The position numbers and the translations under genes are program-made. A DNA stretch of 64,000 nucleotides from Kitasatospora purpeofusca. Lineage in GTDB: Bacteria; Actinomycetota; Actinomycetes; Streptomycetales; Streptomycetaceae. The DNA lies in assembly GCF_000718025.1 (NCBI RefSeq), contig NZ_JODS01000009.1, positions 1-64,000 on the forward strand, given 5' to 3'. Each line of letters opens with the position of its first letter. Position 1 is the first letter of the stretch. This document shows, piece by piece, positions 41,435 through 51,011 of the stretch. The notes beneath the pieces are model-generated. The model ran no database searches. It was not told where the DNA came from and was given only the letters and a program-made list of their open reading frames with translations.

Positions 41435-41608
41435 CCGCGGCCACCGCGCTCCGTCCCCCGTCCTCCGTCCTCCGTCCGTGCAAGCCGCACGGACGCGGGG
41501 ACGGAGCACCCGCGTGTCCGCGTGTCCCGCGAGGCTTTCCCGTAGCATCCGGCGCGAGAACCGACTCCAGAACCACCCGGCCCCGCGCCGGGGCCACGGG
41601 GAGGACCG

Positions 41609-42355
41609 TTGCGCGTCGCGCTGTTCGCCACCTGCGTCAATGACGCGCTGATGCCGTCCACCGCGATCGCCACCGTGCGGCTGCTGGAACGGCTCGGGGT
41701 CGAGGTCGACTTCCCCGCCGCGCAGAGCTGTTGCGGTCAGCCGCAGTTCAACAGCGGCTACCGGCGGGCCTGCGAACCGCTGGTCCGCCGCACCGTGCGG
41801 GCCTTCGCCGGGTACCGGCACGTGGTGGCGCCGTCCGGCTCCTGCGTGGCGACGGTGCGCACCGCCCACCCGCGGATCGCCGCCCGGGCCGGCGGCGGAC
41901 TGGCCGCCGCCGTGGGCGAGTTGACGCCCCGGGTGTACGAGCTGAGCGAGTTCCTGGTCGATGTCCTGGGCGTCGAGGACGTGGGCGCGTGGTTCCCGCA
42001 CCCGGTGACCTACCACCCGTCCTGCCACGGGCTGCGGCTGCTCGGCCTCGGTGACCGGCCGCTACGGCTGCTGCGGGCCGTGCGCGGGCTGGAACTGCTC
42101 GAACTGCCGGGCGCCGAGGAGTGCTGCGGCTTCGGCGGGACCTTCGCGCTGAAGAACGCGGCGGTCTCGGCCGCGATGGCCGCCGACAAGACCGCCGCCG
42201 CCCTCGCCACCGGCGCCGAGGTGCTGTGCGGCGGCGACACCTCCTGCCTGCTGCACCTCGGCGGCACCCTGCGCCGGCAGGGCGCGCCGCTGCGTCCGCT
42301 GCACCTCGCCGAGATCCTCGCCAGCACCGAGGCCGAGCCCTGGCGGGCACCGTGA
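41609..42355 (+). CDS. lutA: Lactate utilisation protein A (Cys-rich CCG-domain subunit)
   Basis: A 248-residue subunit of the LutABC L-lactate dehydrogenase complex. It has two CCG motifs, SCCGQPQFN (about 40) and ECCGFGGTFALKN (about 171), and further Cys residues (SGSC, PSCHG, TSC) that hold iron-sulfur clusters. The start is TTG at 41609 with GGGGAGGA just upstream; no ATG or GTG is well placed and the protein starts LRVALFATCVND as in the family. Its stop overlaps the lutB start. It oxidises lactate to pyruvate and feeds the quinone pool, in the cytoplasm or at the membrane. Confidence 0.93.
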   Translation: MRVALFATCVNDALMPSTAIATVRLLERLGVEVDFPAAQSCCGQPQFNSGYRRACEPLVRRTVRAFAGYRHVVAPSGSCVATVRTAHPRIAARAGGGLAAAVGELTPRVYELSEFLVDVLGVEDVGAWFPHPVTYHPSCHGLRLLGLGDRPLRLLRAVRGLELLELPGAEECCGFGGTFALKNAAVSAAMAADKTAAALATGAEVLCGGDTSCLLHLGGTLRRQGAPLRPLHLAEILASTEAEPWRAP

Positions 42356-43779
42356 GCGGAACCTTCCTCGGACTGCCGGCCTTCCCCGAGGCCGCCGCCG
42401 CGGCCGTGCAGGACGAACGGCTGCGCGCCAATCTGCGGCACGCCACCGGCACCATCCGCGCCAAGCGGGCCCGGGCCGTCGCCGAACTCGCCGACTGGGC
42501 CGAACTGCGCGCCGCCGCCAAGGCCGTCAAGGACCGCACCCTGGACCGACTCGACCACTACCTGGTCCGGTTGGAGCAGAACGTGACCGCCGCGGGCGGG
42601 CAGGTGCACTGGGCCGCCGACGCCGAGGAGGCCAACCGGATCGTCACCGGCCTGGTCCGCGCCACCGGCGAGCGGGAGGTGGTGAAGGTCAAGTCCATGG
42701 CCACCCAGGAGATCGGGCTCAACGAGGCACTCGCCGAGGCCGGCATCCGCGCCTACGAGACCGATCTCGCCGAGCTGATCGTCCAGTTGGGGAACGACCG
42801 GCCCTCGCACATCCTGGTCCCGGCGATCCACCGCAACCGGGGCGAGATCCGGGACATCTTCGCCGATCGGATGGCCGACCTGGGCCGCCCGGCACCCGAG
42901 GGACTCACCGACGAGCCCGCCGAACTCGCCGAGGCCGCGCGGCTGCACCTGCGGGAGAAGTTCCTCCGGGCGAAGGTCGCCGTCTCCGGCGCCAACTTCA
43001 TGATCGCCGAGACCGGCACCCTGGTGGTCGTGGAGTCCGAGGGCAACGGGCGGATGTGCCTGACCCTGCCCCGGACCCTGATCTCGGTGGTCGGCATCGA
43101 GAAGGTCCTGCCCACCTGGCGGGACCTGGAGATCTTCCTGCAACTGCTGCCCCGCTCCGCCACCGCCGAGCGGATGAACCCGTACACCTCGCTCTGGACC
43201 GGCACCCACGCCGACGGCCCGGACGGCGACGGCCCCGAGGAGTTCCACCTGGTCCTGCTCGACAACGGCCGCACGGACGTACTGGCCGACCGGACCGGCC
43301 GGCAGGCCCTGCGCTGCATCCGCTGCTCGGCCTGCCTCAACGTCTGCCCGGTCTACGAACGGGCCGGCGGGCACGCCTACGGCTCGGTCTACCCCGGGCC
43401 GATCGGTGCCATCCTGACACCCCAACTCCGGGGCACCGAAACCCCCTTGGACGCATCGCTGCCGTACGCCTCGTCGCTCTGCGGCGCCTGCTACGAGGTC
43501 TGCCCGGTGGCGATCGACATCCCCGAAGTGCTGGTCCACCTGCGCGAACGGGTCGCCGACGGGCCCCGCCACCGGCTGGCGCGGGCCGCGGCGGCCGCCG
43601 CCGCCTACGTGCTCGACCACCCCGGCCTGCTGCGGGCCGCCGAACGGGCCGCCGCCCGCACCCGGCGGCTGCACCCCCGCCGGCTCCCCGGCCCGGGGCG
43701 CGCCTGGACCGACACCCGCGAGCTCCCGGCCGTCCCGCCCGAACCGTTCCGCGACTGGTGGCGGAGGAACCGAGGATGA
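42352..43779 (+). CDS. lutB: Lactate utilisation protein B (iron-sulfur subunit)
   Basis: A 475-residue protein. The LutB domain (about 60-290) includes VKVKSMATQEIGLNEAL and GANFMIAETGTLVVVESEGNGRM. Two [4Fe-4S] ferredoxin motifs follow: CIRCSACLNVCPVY (about 323-336) and CGACYEVCPVAIDIP (about 380). A C-terminal tail ends WWRRNRG. It starts at GTG 42352 in a GTGA overlap with lutA and ends in an ATGA overlap with lutC. So the three genes are one translationally coupled operon. Confidence 0.95.
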   Translation: MSGTFLGLPAFPEAAAAAVQDERLRANLRHATGTIRAKRARAVAELADWAELRAAAKAVKDRTLDRLDHYLVRLEQNVTAAGGQVHWAADAEEANRIVTGLVRATGEREVVKVKSMATQEIGLNEALAEAGIRAYETDLAELIVQLGNDRPSHILVPAIHRNRGEIRDIFADRMADLGRPAPEGLTDEPAELAEAARLHLREKFLRAKVAVSGANFMIAETGTLVVVESEGNGRMCLTLPRTLISVVGIEKVLPTWRDLEIFLQLLPRSATAERMNPYTSLWTGTHADGPDGDGPEEFHLVLLDNGRTDVLADRTGRQALRCIRCSACLNVCPVYERAGGHAYGSVYPGPIGAILTPQLRGTETPLDASLPYASSLCGACYEVCPVAIDIPEVLVHLRERVADGPRHRLARAAAAAAAYVLDHPGLLRAAERAAARTRRLHPRRLPGPGRAWTDTRELPAVPPEPFRDWWRRNRG

Positions 43780-44480
43780 ACCCCGACTCCCCCACCGGCG
43801 GCTCCCGCGAGCTGGTGCTGTCCCGGATCCGGGCTGCCCTGGGCCGAGCCGCAACGACGCCCGCGGACCGACCCGAGGACGGGAACGGCCCGGCGGACGA
43901 CAGCGCCGTCCCGCGCGACTACCTGCGCAGCCACGTGCCCGCGGACGACCCGGACGCGCTGCTCGACCTGCTCCACCGCAACCTGGTCGACTACCGCGCC
44001 CTGGTCCACCGCTGCACCCCGGCCGAACTGCCGGACCTGATCGGTGCCCTGCTCGACGCCCGCGGCGCCCGCACGGTGGCCGTGCCGCCCGGGCTGCCGC
44101 CGGCCTGGACCGCGGCCGTCCGGGCCGAGGCGCTCGCCAACGACGGCCCCGGAGGACCGCTCACCGCCGCCCGGCTGGACGGCGTCGACAGCGTGCTCAC
44201 CGGCTGCGCCCTGGCGATCGCCGAGACCGGCACCCTGGTCCTGGACGCCGGTCCGGGCCAGGGCCGCCGACTGCTCACGCTCGTCCCCGATCACCACATC
44301 TGCGTGGTCCGCGCGCCCGGGCAGGTGGTCGCCTCCGTCCCGCTCGCCCTCCCCCGCCTCGACCCCGCCCGCCCGCAGACCTGGATCTCCGGGCCGTCGG
44401 CCACCAGCGACATCGAACTCACCCGGGTGGAGGGCGTGCACGGCCCCCGCACCCTGGAGGTGGTGCTGGTGCGGGACTGA
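43776..44480 (+). CDS. lutC: Lactate utilisation protein C
   Basis: A 234-residue LutC/YkgG-type subunit (LUD domain) with the conserved GCALAIAETGTLVLDAGPGQGRRLLTLVPDHHICVV near the C-terminus, shared in part with LutB. It is required for lactate oxidation with LutA and LutB; its own chemistry is not fixed. ATG 43776 overlaps the lutB stop. No LldR-type GntR regulator or LldP permease gene accompanies the operon here. Confidence 0.93.
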   Translation: MNPDSPTGGSRELVLSRIRAALGRAATTPADRPEDGNGPADDSAVPRDYLRSHVPADDPDALLDLLHRNLVDYRALVHRCTPAELPDLIGALLDARGARTVAVPPGLPPAWTAAVRAEALANDGPGGPLTAARLDGVDSVLTGCALAIAETGTLVLDAGPGQGRRLLTLVPDHHICVVRAPGQVVASVPLALPRLDPARPQTWISGPSATSDIELTRVEGVHGPRTLEVVLVRD

Positions 44481-44526
44481 CCCCGAGACTGACCGCGGGA
44501 CCGCCCGCGGGCCGGGGCGCGGCGCC

Positions 44527-45351
44527 TCAGGGCCGGAGTTCCAGCGTGCAGCACTTGGGGCCGCCGCCGCCCTTGAACAGCTCGGAGACGTCGACCGGTA
44601 TCGGCTCGTAGCCCTCGTCGGCGAGGCGGGCGGCCAGCGCCTTCGCGGCCTCCGGCAGCAGCACCCGGCGGCCGTCGGAGACGGCGTTCAGGCCGAACAC
44701 CTCGGCGTCCTCCAGGTCGGCGAGGACGGCGTCCGGGTAGAGGCTGCGCAGCAGCGCCTGGCTGTCCGGGGTGAACGCCTCCGGGTAGTACATGACCTGG
44801 TCGTCGGCGAGGACGGCGAGCGCGGTGTCCAGGTGGTAGAAGCGCGGGTCCACCAGGGCCAGGGTGAGCACCTGGAGGCCGAAGAGGTCCCGGGCCTCGG
44901 CGTGCGCGGCCGGGTCGGTGCGGAAGCCGCTGCCGGCCAGCACCCGGCGGCCGGCCACCAGGTGGTCGCCCTCGCCCTCGTTGACCTGCGCGGCGCGCCG
45001 CACCTCGCGGTAGCCGCCGGCCTCGAACCAGGCCTGGTGGGCGTCGGACTCGCCGGCCCGCTCGGGGTGGCGGAAGTTCGCGACCAGCACCCGGCCGTCG
45101 ATCACGGTGGCGCCGTTGGCCGTGTAGACCATGTCCGGCAGGCCGGGCACCGGGTCGATCAGCTCCACGGTGTGGCCGAGCTGCTGATAGAGCGCGTACA
45201 GCCGCTCCCACTGCTGCACGGCGAGCGCGGTGTCCGTCGGCTGCGCCGGGTCCATCCAGGGGTTGATCGCGTACTCGACCGTGAAGTGCGTCGGCCGGCA
45301 CATGAGGTAGCGCCGCGGCCTCGCGGTGCGCTCCGGGATTCGGTACGGCAT
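44527..45351 (-). CDS. ddaH: Dimethylarginine dimethylaminohydrolase / arginine deiminase-type amidinotransferase
   Basis: A 274-residue enzyme of the guanidino-modifying superfamily. It opens RYLMCRPTHFTVEYAINPWM. Catalytic His173 lies in FYHLDTALAVL and the nucleophile is Cys267 (or Cys268) in GGGGPKCCTLEL. Substrate-loop residues are present in PDMVYTANGATVI. Actinobacterial members hydrolyse methylarginines to citrulline and methylamines, or act in arginine/ornithine conversion. The usual neighbour in streptomycetes, an ornithine aminotransferase gene, is not present here. Start at ATG 45351. Confidence 0.88.
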   Translation of the reverse strand: MPYRIPERTARPRRYLMCRPTHFTVEYAINPWMDPAQPTDTALAVQQWERLYALYQQLGHTVELIDPVPGLPDMVYTANGATVIDGRVLVANFRHPERAGESDAHQAWFEAGGYREVRRAAQVNEGEGDHLVAGRRVLAGSGFRTDPAAHAEARDLFGLQVLTLALVDPRFYHLDTALAVLADDQVMYYPEAFTPDSQALLRSLYPDAVLADLEDAEVFGLNAVSDGRRVLLPEAAKALAARLADEGYEPIPVDVSELFKGGGGPKCCTLELRP

Positions 45352-45798
45352 GCGGCGACCTCCGCGGTCGGGAACGGGACGGTGCAGAGAGGAAGCAGTG
45401 GCGGAGCGGAAACGGGCCCCCGTACGGGGCGCGGGCACCGCCCGCCGCCTACGTCCGTACGGTCCCAGAGGGCGGCTGCCCCGGGAGTGCCGCTTCCACA
45501 CCCGGGCGGGCGCACCGGGTGGCGCAGTACCCCGCGCATCCGGTGCGCCCACCCGCGCGCCCCTGGCGCACAAGGGCGCTCGCGAGCCGTTCCGGAACGT
45601 CCGAACCCGTCGTTCCGGCCCCTGCGGGCCTCCGCCCGGGGCCTTTCGGCCCTTCCGTCCGCACCGCTCCGAGGCTTCCGCCCGCGTCCCTCCGGCCCTT
45701 GCGGTCCGGGCCTTCCGGCCGCACGTGGCCGATCTCACGTACCGCTACCGGCCACCTACGGTGGCGTAGGTCACTTGAGACAGTGAACTATCTCCTTC
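45352..45798. other. 447-bp divergent intergenic region
   Basis: It separates ddaH (minus) from the SGNH hydrolase gene (plus). The middle is repetitive GCC/CGC-rich sequence and holds no supported gene. Near the right end lie the inverted repeat 45754-45771 and a second one, TCACT-N6-AGTGA, at 45771-45786. Confidence 0.5.
45754..45771. promoter_or_regulatory. Inverted repeat ACCTACG-GTGG-CGTAGGT
   Basis: Perfect 7-bp arms, 28 bp upstream of the SGNH-hydrolase ATG. As that gene has no clear ribosome-binding site, the repeat probably overlaps its promoter. The regulator is unknown. Confidence 0.5.
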
Positions 45799-46581
45799 AT
45801 GTCGTACCTCCAGGAGACTCTTGACCTCAATTCGTACGTGGCCCTCGGGGACAGCTTCACCGAGGGCCTGAACGACCCCGGCGCCGACGGTGCCTTCGCC
45901 GGCTGGGCCGACCGGCTGGCGGGGCTGCTCGCCGGTGACCGGCCGCCGGGCGGCTTCCAATACGCGAACCTCGCGGTGCGAGGCCGGCTGCTGGACCAGA
46001 TCATGGCCGAGCAGGTGCCGGAGGTCCGCCGGATCCGGCCGGACCTGGTCACCTTCTGCGCCGGCGGGAACGACATCCTGCGCCCGGGCAGCGACCCGGA
46101 CGAGGTGGCCGAGCGCTTCGAGGTCGCCGTCGCCCAACTCGTCGACGCGGCGGGCACGGTGCTCATCTGCACCGGCTTCGACACGCGCGGCGTGCCGCTG
46201 TTCAAGCACCTGCGCGGGAAGATCGCCACCTACAACAACCACATGCGCGCCGTCGCCGACCGGTACGACTGCAAGGTGGCCGACCTCTGGTCGCTGCGGG
46301 CCGTCCAGGACCGCCGCGCCTGGAGCGAGGACCGCCTGCACCTCTCCCCCGAGGGCCACCAGCGGGTCGCCCTGCTGGCCGCCCGCTCGCTGGGCCTGCG
46401 CACCGAGCAGGACCCGGAGGCCCCCTGGCCGTCCACCCCGGCGCTCTCCCCCGCCGAGCAGCGCCGGGAGAACCTCCAGTGGGCCCGCGAGTTCCTGCTG
46501 CCGTGGGTCGGCCGCCGGCTCCGCGGGGAGTCCTCCGGCGACAACGTCGAGGCCAAGCGCCCCGAGCTGATGCCGCTCTGA
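45799..46581 (+). CDS. SGNH/GDSL-type hydrolase
   Basis: A 260-residue cytoplasmic esterase or lipase-like hydrolase with all four blocks: block I VALGDSFTEGL (Ser20), block II NLAVRG (Asn57-Gly62), block III AGGNDI (Asn91) and block V DRLHLSPEGH (Asp178, His181). There is no signal peptide. The C-terminal 60 residues are Arg/Glu-rich. Substrates may be acylated sugars or lipids. The ATG at 45799 lacks a ribosome-binding site, so the message may be leaderless. Confidence 0.92.
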   Translation: MSYLQETLDLNSYVALGDSFTEGLNDPGADGAFAGWADRLAGLLAGDRPPGGFQYANLAVRGRLLDQIMAEQVPEVRRIRPDLVTFCAGGNDILRPGSDPDEVAERFEVAVAQLVDAAGTVLICTGFDTRGVPLFKHLRGKIATYNNHMRAVADRYDCKVADLWSLRAVQDRRAWSEDRLHLSPEGHQRVALLAARSLGLRTEQDPEAPWPSTPALSPAEQRRENLQWAREFLLPWVGRRLRGESSGDNVEAKRPELMPL

Positions 46582-46588
46582 CGATCCG

Positions 46589-47020
46589 TCAGCCGACGGA
46601 CCGTCGGACGGCGGCCGGTCGACCGGCCGCCCTCGCACCCGCGCGGACCCCCGCGTGCACGAGGGCGGCCAGACCGGCGCCGACCAGGTACCAGAGCAGA
46701 TCCGGCGGGTTGAAGGTGGAGCCGAGCACCAGCCGGGCGAGCGTGCTGCGCCGGGCCAGGTCGTCCGGGACCCCGGTGAGCTGGAACAGCTCCACCGCCC
46801 AGCTGAGGCCCGCCGCCCAGGCGGCCGCGACGGCCGGCCGCAGCCGCGGCGCGACCAGCACCGCCAGGGCGTACAGCAGCACGGTGTAGAGGGCGTCGCC
46901 CGCGTACTTGGCCGCCTCGCCGCCCGCCACCGTCCGTACCGCCAGCCCCGCACCGACCGTGAGCACCGCCGCCACCGCGGCCGCGCCCCGGACCGCCCAC
47001 CGCCCCCGAAGATCGTCCAT
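46589..47020 (-). CDS. DUF2809 membrane protein
   Basis: A 143-residue protein with four predicted membrane spans. It has the DUF2809 signature: KYAGDALYTVLLYALAVLVAPRLRP, SWAVELFQLTGVP, then LVLGSTFNPPDLLWYLVGAG. This family is VanZ-like in shape and has no established function. It converges with the SGNH hydrolase gene, with 7 bases between stops. Confidence 0.88.
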   Translation of the reverse strand: MDDLRGRWAVRGAAAVAAVLTVGAGLAVRTVAGGEAAKYAGDALYTVLLYALAVLVAPRLRPAVAAAWAAGLSWAVELFQLTGVPDDLARRSTLARLVLGSTFNPPDLLWYLVGAGLAALVHAGVRAGARAAGRPAAVRRSVG

Positions 47021-47238
47021 CCCCGCACCCTAAGGCCGGCCGGCGCCTGCCACCGACCGGCCGTGGCCCGCCCACCTGCCACGACCCTGCGGCCGCCCCG
47101 GGAACCGCGGTCGCCCCCCGGTGCGTCCCTCCCTGCCGGAGGACCGGACGGGCGGACCGGTACCCTGCTGGCCGGCCCGTTTCCGGGCCGGGTCCGCGCA
47201 GGCCGCGGGCGGGAACGACAGAGACAGGGCGGGGCGCA

Positions 47239-48693
47239 GTGACGCAGCTGACCGATACGGTGAACGGGTCCGGGACACCGGCGGACGTGGCGGGGGCCGG
47301 GCAGGGGCCCGGGCGGCGGTTCACCGTCGAGGGCTTCGCGCCGCGCCAGGACGGCGGGGCGCGCGAGCGCGGCAAGGCCCTGCGCACCCGCACCCCGCGC
47401 GAGCGGCACGCCGAGTTCCCGCCCGTCACCGACCGCCCGAGCGCCGTCCAGGCGATCGAGGCCTCCAACGAGGGCCGGCTGGCCGAGCTGGTGCCGATCC
47501 GGCTGGGCCGGATGGCCGCCACCCCGTTCGCCTTCCTGCGCGGTTCGGCCGGGCTGATGGCCGCCGACCTCGCCGCCACCCCGACCAGCGGCACCGTCGC
47601 CCAGCTGTGCGGCGACGCCCACGCCGCCAACTTCGGCCTGTACGGCGACGCGCGCGGCCGGCTCGTGATGGACATCAACGACTTCGACGAGACCGTCCCC
47701 GGCCCGTGGGAGTGGGACCTCAAGCGGCTCGCCGCGAGCCTGGTCCTGGCCGGCCGGGAGATCGGCGCCGACGAGACCACCGCCCGCCGGGCGGCCTTCG
47801 ACGCGGCCGGCGCCTACCGCCGGACCATGCGCACCCTGGCCAAGCTGCCCGCGCTGGACGCCTGGAACGCCGTCGCGGACGAGCAGTTGGTCTCCTTCGC
47901 CCAGGCGCACGACCTGACCGAGCTGCTGGAGAAGGTCGGCGCGAAGGCGCTCGGCAACACCAGCGCCCGGTTCGCCGCCAAGTCCGCCGTCCGCTCCGAG
48001 GACGGCTCCTGGCGCTTCACCGCGGCACCGCCGGTGCTCAGCGAGGTCACGGACGCCACGGCCGCCGCCGTCGCCGCCTCGCTCGGCGAGTACGTCCGGA
48101 CCGTGCCCGGCGAGCTGCATCCGCTGCTGTCCCGCTACCGGGTGCAGGACGTGGCGTTCCGCGTCGTGGGCACCGGCAGCGTCGGCACCCGCTCCTACGT
48201 CGTCCTGCTGACCGACCACCGCGAGCAGCCGCTGGTGCTCCAGGTGAAGGAGGCGCGCCCGTCGGTGCTGCTGCCGCACCTGGCCCGGGCCGGCCACCCG
48301 GTCGCCGCCGCGGACGTCCACGAGGGCCGCCGGGTGGTGCGCGGGCAGAAGCGGATGCAGGTGGTCAGCGACACCCTGCTCGGCTGGACCACGGTCGACG
48401 GACTCCCCTACCAGGTGCGCCAGTTCCGCAACCGCAAGGGCAGCGTGGACCCGGCCGCCCTGCTGCCCGCCCAGCTGGACGACTACGCCCGGATCACCGG
48501 CGCCCTGCTCGCCCGCGCCCACGCCCACACCGCCGACCCCGGGGTGATCAGCGGCTACTGCGGCAAGAACGAGGCCCTGGACGAGGCGGTGGCCGGCTTC
48601 GCGGTCGCCTACGCCGACCGCACCGAGGCCGACCACGCCGACCTCCTCACCGCCATACGCGCCGGCCGCCTCCCGGCCGAGCACGGCGTCTGA
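47239..48693 (+). CDS. DUF2252-family protein
   Basis: A 484-residue cytoplasmic protein of the DUF2252 family, which is distantly kinase-like. Landmarks are RMAATPFAFLRGSAGLMAADLA (about 91-112), CGDAHAANFGLYG (about 124-136) and FDINDFDETVPGPWEWDLKRLAAS-type sequence (here MDINDFDE..., about 144). The HxxNFG and DxNDFDE motifs resemble the catalytic and metal sites of phosphotransferases. No substrate is known. The GTG at 47239 is used. Confidence 0.92.
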   Translation: MTQLTDTVNGSGTPADVAGAGQGPGRRFTVEGFAPRQDGGARERGKALRTRTPRERHAEFPPVTDRPSAVQAIEASNEGRLAELVPIRLGRMAATPFAFLRGSAGLMAADLAATPTSGTVAQLCGDAHAANFGLYGDARGRLVMDINDFDETVPGPWEWDLKRLAASLVLAGREIGADETTARRAAFDAAGAYRRTMRTLAKLPALDAWNAVADEQLVSFAQAHDLTELLEKVGAKALGNTSARFAAKSAVRSEDGSWRFTAAPPVLSEVTDATAAAVAASLGEYVRTVPGELHPLLSRYRVQDVAFRVVGTGSVGTRSYVVLLTDHREQPLVLQVKEARPSVLLPHLARAGHPVAAADVHEGRRVVRGQKRMQVVSDTLLGWTTVDGLPYQVRQFRNRKGSVDPAALLPAQLDDYARITGALLARAHAHTADPGVISGYCGKNEALDEAVAGFAVAYADRTEADHADLLTAIRAGRLPAEHGV

Positions 48694-48718
48694 CGGACAC
48701 CCGGTCCCTCGCTCCCGG

Positions 48719-49405
48719 TCAGGGGGCGAGGAACGGGGCGACCGCGGCGACGAACTCCTCGGGGCGGTCCTGGTGCACCAGGTGGCCGGCGTCGACGGTG
48801 ACCAGGCGGCAGTCGGGGATCAGGCGGGACAGTTCGGCCAGTCCGGCCTGCGGGACGTGGCTGGTCGGGCCGCCCGCGACCAGCAGGGTGGGGGCGGTGA
48901 CGGCGGTCATCCGCTCCAGCCACAGCGGGTCCGGCCGGTCGATCTGGCCCTTGATCTGCCGGACCACCGCCCAGTCGAAGTCGACGGGCTCCTCGGGGGC
49001 GTCGGCCACCGGGCTCGCCGGGCGGGGGCGCGGGGCGGGGACGTCCTCCAGGACGAGCCTGGCGACCCGCTCCGGCCGCTCCTGGGCGACCAGGTAGGCG
49101 ACCACCCCGCCCATCGAGTGGCCGACCAGGTCCACCCGGTCCAGGCCGTGCGCGTCCAGCAGGGCGAGCACGTCGTCCCGCATCGCCTCCAGGCTGTACC
49201 GGCCGGGGCGTCCGCTGTCGCCGTGGCCGCGCAGGTCGAGCGCGTGCACGCGGTGGTGCGGGGCGAGGGCGGGGAGCACCACGTCCCAGTCGGTGGCCCG
49301 CTCGCCGAGGGCGTGCAGCAGGACCAGCGGCGGGCCGTCGGCCGGGCCGCTCTCCCGGCAGGCGAGGGAGAGGCCCGGCAGTTCGACTCTCAGAGGCTCG
49401 GTCAT
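48719..49405 (-). CDS. Alpha/beta hydrolase
   Basis: A 228-residue hydrolase. The oxyanion region HALGERATDWD follows strand 3, the nucleophile is Ser97 in LVGHSMGGVVAYL, the acid Asp lies after TLLVAGGPTS and the His is in VDAGHLVHQDRPEEF. The small lid (about 122-160) is Pro-rich. It may be an esterase or a haloperoxidase-like enzyme. ATG 49405 is used, since the frame further upstream covers the MFS terminator. Confidence 0.92.
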   Translation of the reverse strand: MTEPLRVELPGLSLACRESGPADGPPLVLLHALGERATDWDVVLPALAPHHRVHALDLRGHGDSGRPGRYSLEAMRDDVLALLDAHGLDRVDLVGHSMGGVVAYLVAQERPERVARLVLEDVPAPRPRPASPVADAPEEPVDFDWAVVRQIKGQIDRPDPLWLERMTAVTAPTLLVAGGPTSHVPQAGLAELSRLIPDCRLVTVDAGHLVHQDRPEEFVAAVAPFLAP

Positions 49406-49432
49406 ACCGGCACCGTAGCCGGGGCCCGCGTC

Positions 49433-49475
49433 GTCCGGACCCGGCTTTTCGCACAGCGAACAGCCGGGTCCGGAC
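49433..49475 (-). terminator. Extended terminator of the MFS gene
   Basis: A 14-bp perfect stem (49433-49446 with 49462-49475) with an inner TTCGC/GCGAA stem gives a hairpin of about 19 bp, 13 bases past the MFS stop. It could also insulate the hydrolase gene, which starts at 49405. Confidence 0.8.
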
Positions 49476-49487
49476 AGCGGTCGGCGG

Positions 49488-51011
49488 TCAGCGGCTCGGG
49501 GTGTTCTCCCGGGCAGCGGCACCCGGCGCGTCCGCGACCTCCCCGGCCGCCGCTTCGACCGACGCCGCTTCGACCGACGCCGCCTCGCGCGCCGACACCC
49601 GGCCCGCCAGCACCGAGGCGACCACCGCCAGCGCCGCCACCGTCGCGCAGACGCCGCTCGCCCACGCGTACGCCGCCCGGTGCCCGCCGCCCCCGCCGGT
49701 CGCCCGCAGATAGACGCCGGACAGCGCCGAGATGCTGACCGCCGCCGCGATCCGCTGCGCCATCTGCAGGATCGCCCCGCTCACCCCGGCCGCCTCGGCC
49801 GGCGCGTGCCGCAGCACGAACGCCTGGTTGGAGGCCGCCATCAGCCCGACCGAGGCGCCGCCCAGCAGTTGGAGCAGCGCGAGCAGCCAGGGCAGCGGGC
49901 CGGTCGGCGCCCAGCGCGCGACCAGGCCGCCCGCGAGCATCACCAGCGCCGAGCCGGCCATGCCCGCGGTGACGGTCCGCCGGCCGAAGCGCTGGACGAC
50001 CCGCCAGGCGAACGCCGAGGCGAAGCCCATCGCGACCGCCGACGGCAGCGCGACCAGGGCCGCGCCCATCGGCGAGAGGCCGAGCCCGTCCTGGAGGAAC
50101 ATCGTCAGCACCAGTCCGGCGGCCAGCGAGGAGCCGAACTGCAACATCGCCACCGCCGTCCCGAGCGCGTACGGCGCTGAGCGGGTCAGCGCCGGGTGGA
50201 TCAGCGGGTGGCCGCCGCGCCGGGCGTAGCGGCGCTGCCACCGGGCCAGCGCGCCGAGCAGCGCGGCCGCCGCGGCGGCGAACCCGAGCCAGCCGGCCCA
50301 GCCGGGGGGCTGGACGAACGGCAGCATCAGCGCAAGGGTCAGCGCGGCGACGAGCAGCAGTCCGACCAGGTCGAGGTCGGCGTGCCGGGCGCTGGGGCGC
50401 GGGCGCGGCAGGTGGCGGACCGCCAGCAGCAGGGTGGCCAGTCCGAACGGCACATTGAGCAGGAAGGTCAGCCGCCAGCCCTGTTCCGGTCCGACGGCGG
50501 CGAGCACCGCGCCGCCGATCGGCGGGCCGAGGGCGAAGGCGAGGCCGCCGGTCACGGCGTACATCCCGAGCGCGCGGGCCCGCAGCTGGCCCTGGAAGAC
50601 GTCCTGGAGGGTGCCGATCATCTGGGAGTTCACCAGTCCGGCGCCGGCGCCCTGGAGCAGCCGGGCGGCGACCAGCACCCAGGGCTCGGTGGCGGTCGCG
50701 GAGAGCAGGCTGACGACGGTGAACAGGGCGAGGCCGCCGACGAAGAACCACTTGCGGCCGCGCACGTCACCGAGCCGCCCGCCGGGTATCAGGGCCAGGC
50801 CGAAGGCCAGCGAGTAGCCGGCCACGATCCACTGCAGGTGCGCGGGATGGGCGTGCAGCGACTCGCGCAGCGCGGGGATCGCGGTGTTGAGCACCGACTG
50901 GTCGATGAGGGTGGTGAAGCCGCCGGCGACGCAGACCAGCAGCACCCGCCGCCCGGCCGCGTCGAACCGCTCCCTGACCGGCGGGGCCGTTATCGCGCCG
51001 GTCGCGCTCAC
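49488..51011 (-). CDS. MFS drug transporter, DHA2 (14-TM) type
   Basis: A 507-residue efflux pump of the major facilitator superfamily. Motif A is seen in GGRLGDVRGRKWFF (about 77-90) and motif D1-like residues in LIDQSVLNTAIPAL near the start. Motif C is in MYAVTGGLAFALGPPIGGAVL (about 149-169). About 14 spans fit the DHA2/EmrB group, which exports antibiotics and dyes by proton antiport. The last 35 residues are a polar Ala/Glu tail with a repeated AASVE. Its GTG overlaps the stop of the upstream cupin-XRE regulator, which should control it. Confidence 0.93.
   Translation of the reverse strand: MSATGAITAPPVRERFDAAGRRVLLVCVAGGFTTLIDQSVLNTAIPALRESLHAHPAHLQWIVAGYSLAFGLALIPGGRLGDVRGRKWFFVGGLALFTVVSLLSATATEPWVLVAARLLQGAGAGLVNSQMIGTLQDVFQGQLRARALGMYAVTGGLAFALGPPIGGAVLAAVGPEQGWRLTFLLNVPFGLATLLLAVRHLPRPRPSARHADLDLVGLLLVAALTLALMLPFVQPPGWAGWLGFAAAAAALLGALARWQRRYARRGGHPLIHPALTRSAPYALGTAVAMLQFGSSLAAGLVLTMFLQDGLGLSPMGAALVALPSAVAMGFASAFAWRVVQRFGRRTVTAGMAGSALVMLAGGLVARWAPTGPLPWLLALLQLLGGASVGLMAASNQAFVLRHAPAEAAGVSGAILQMAQRIAAAVSISALSGVYLRATGGGGGHRAAYAWASGVCATVAALAVVASVLAGRVSAREAASVEAASVEAAAGEVADAPGAAARENTPSR

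Noticed and set aside
45362..45740. Coding extension of ddaH or small genes in the gap before the SGNH hydrolase
   Set aside because: Frames are repetitive and Arg/Pro-rich in every direction; the ddaH family start MPYRIPERTARPRRYLMCRP is at 45351.
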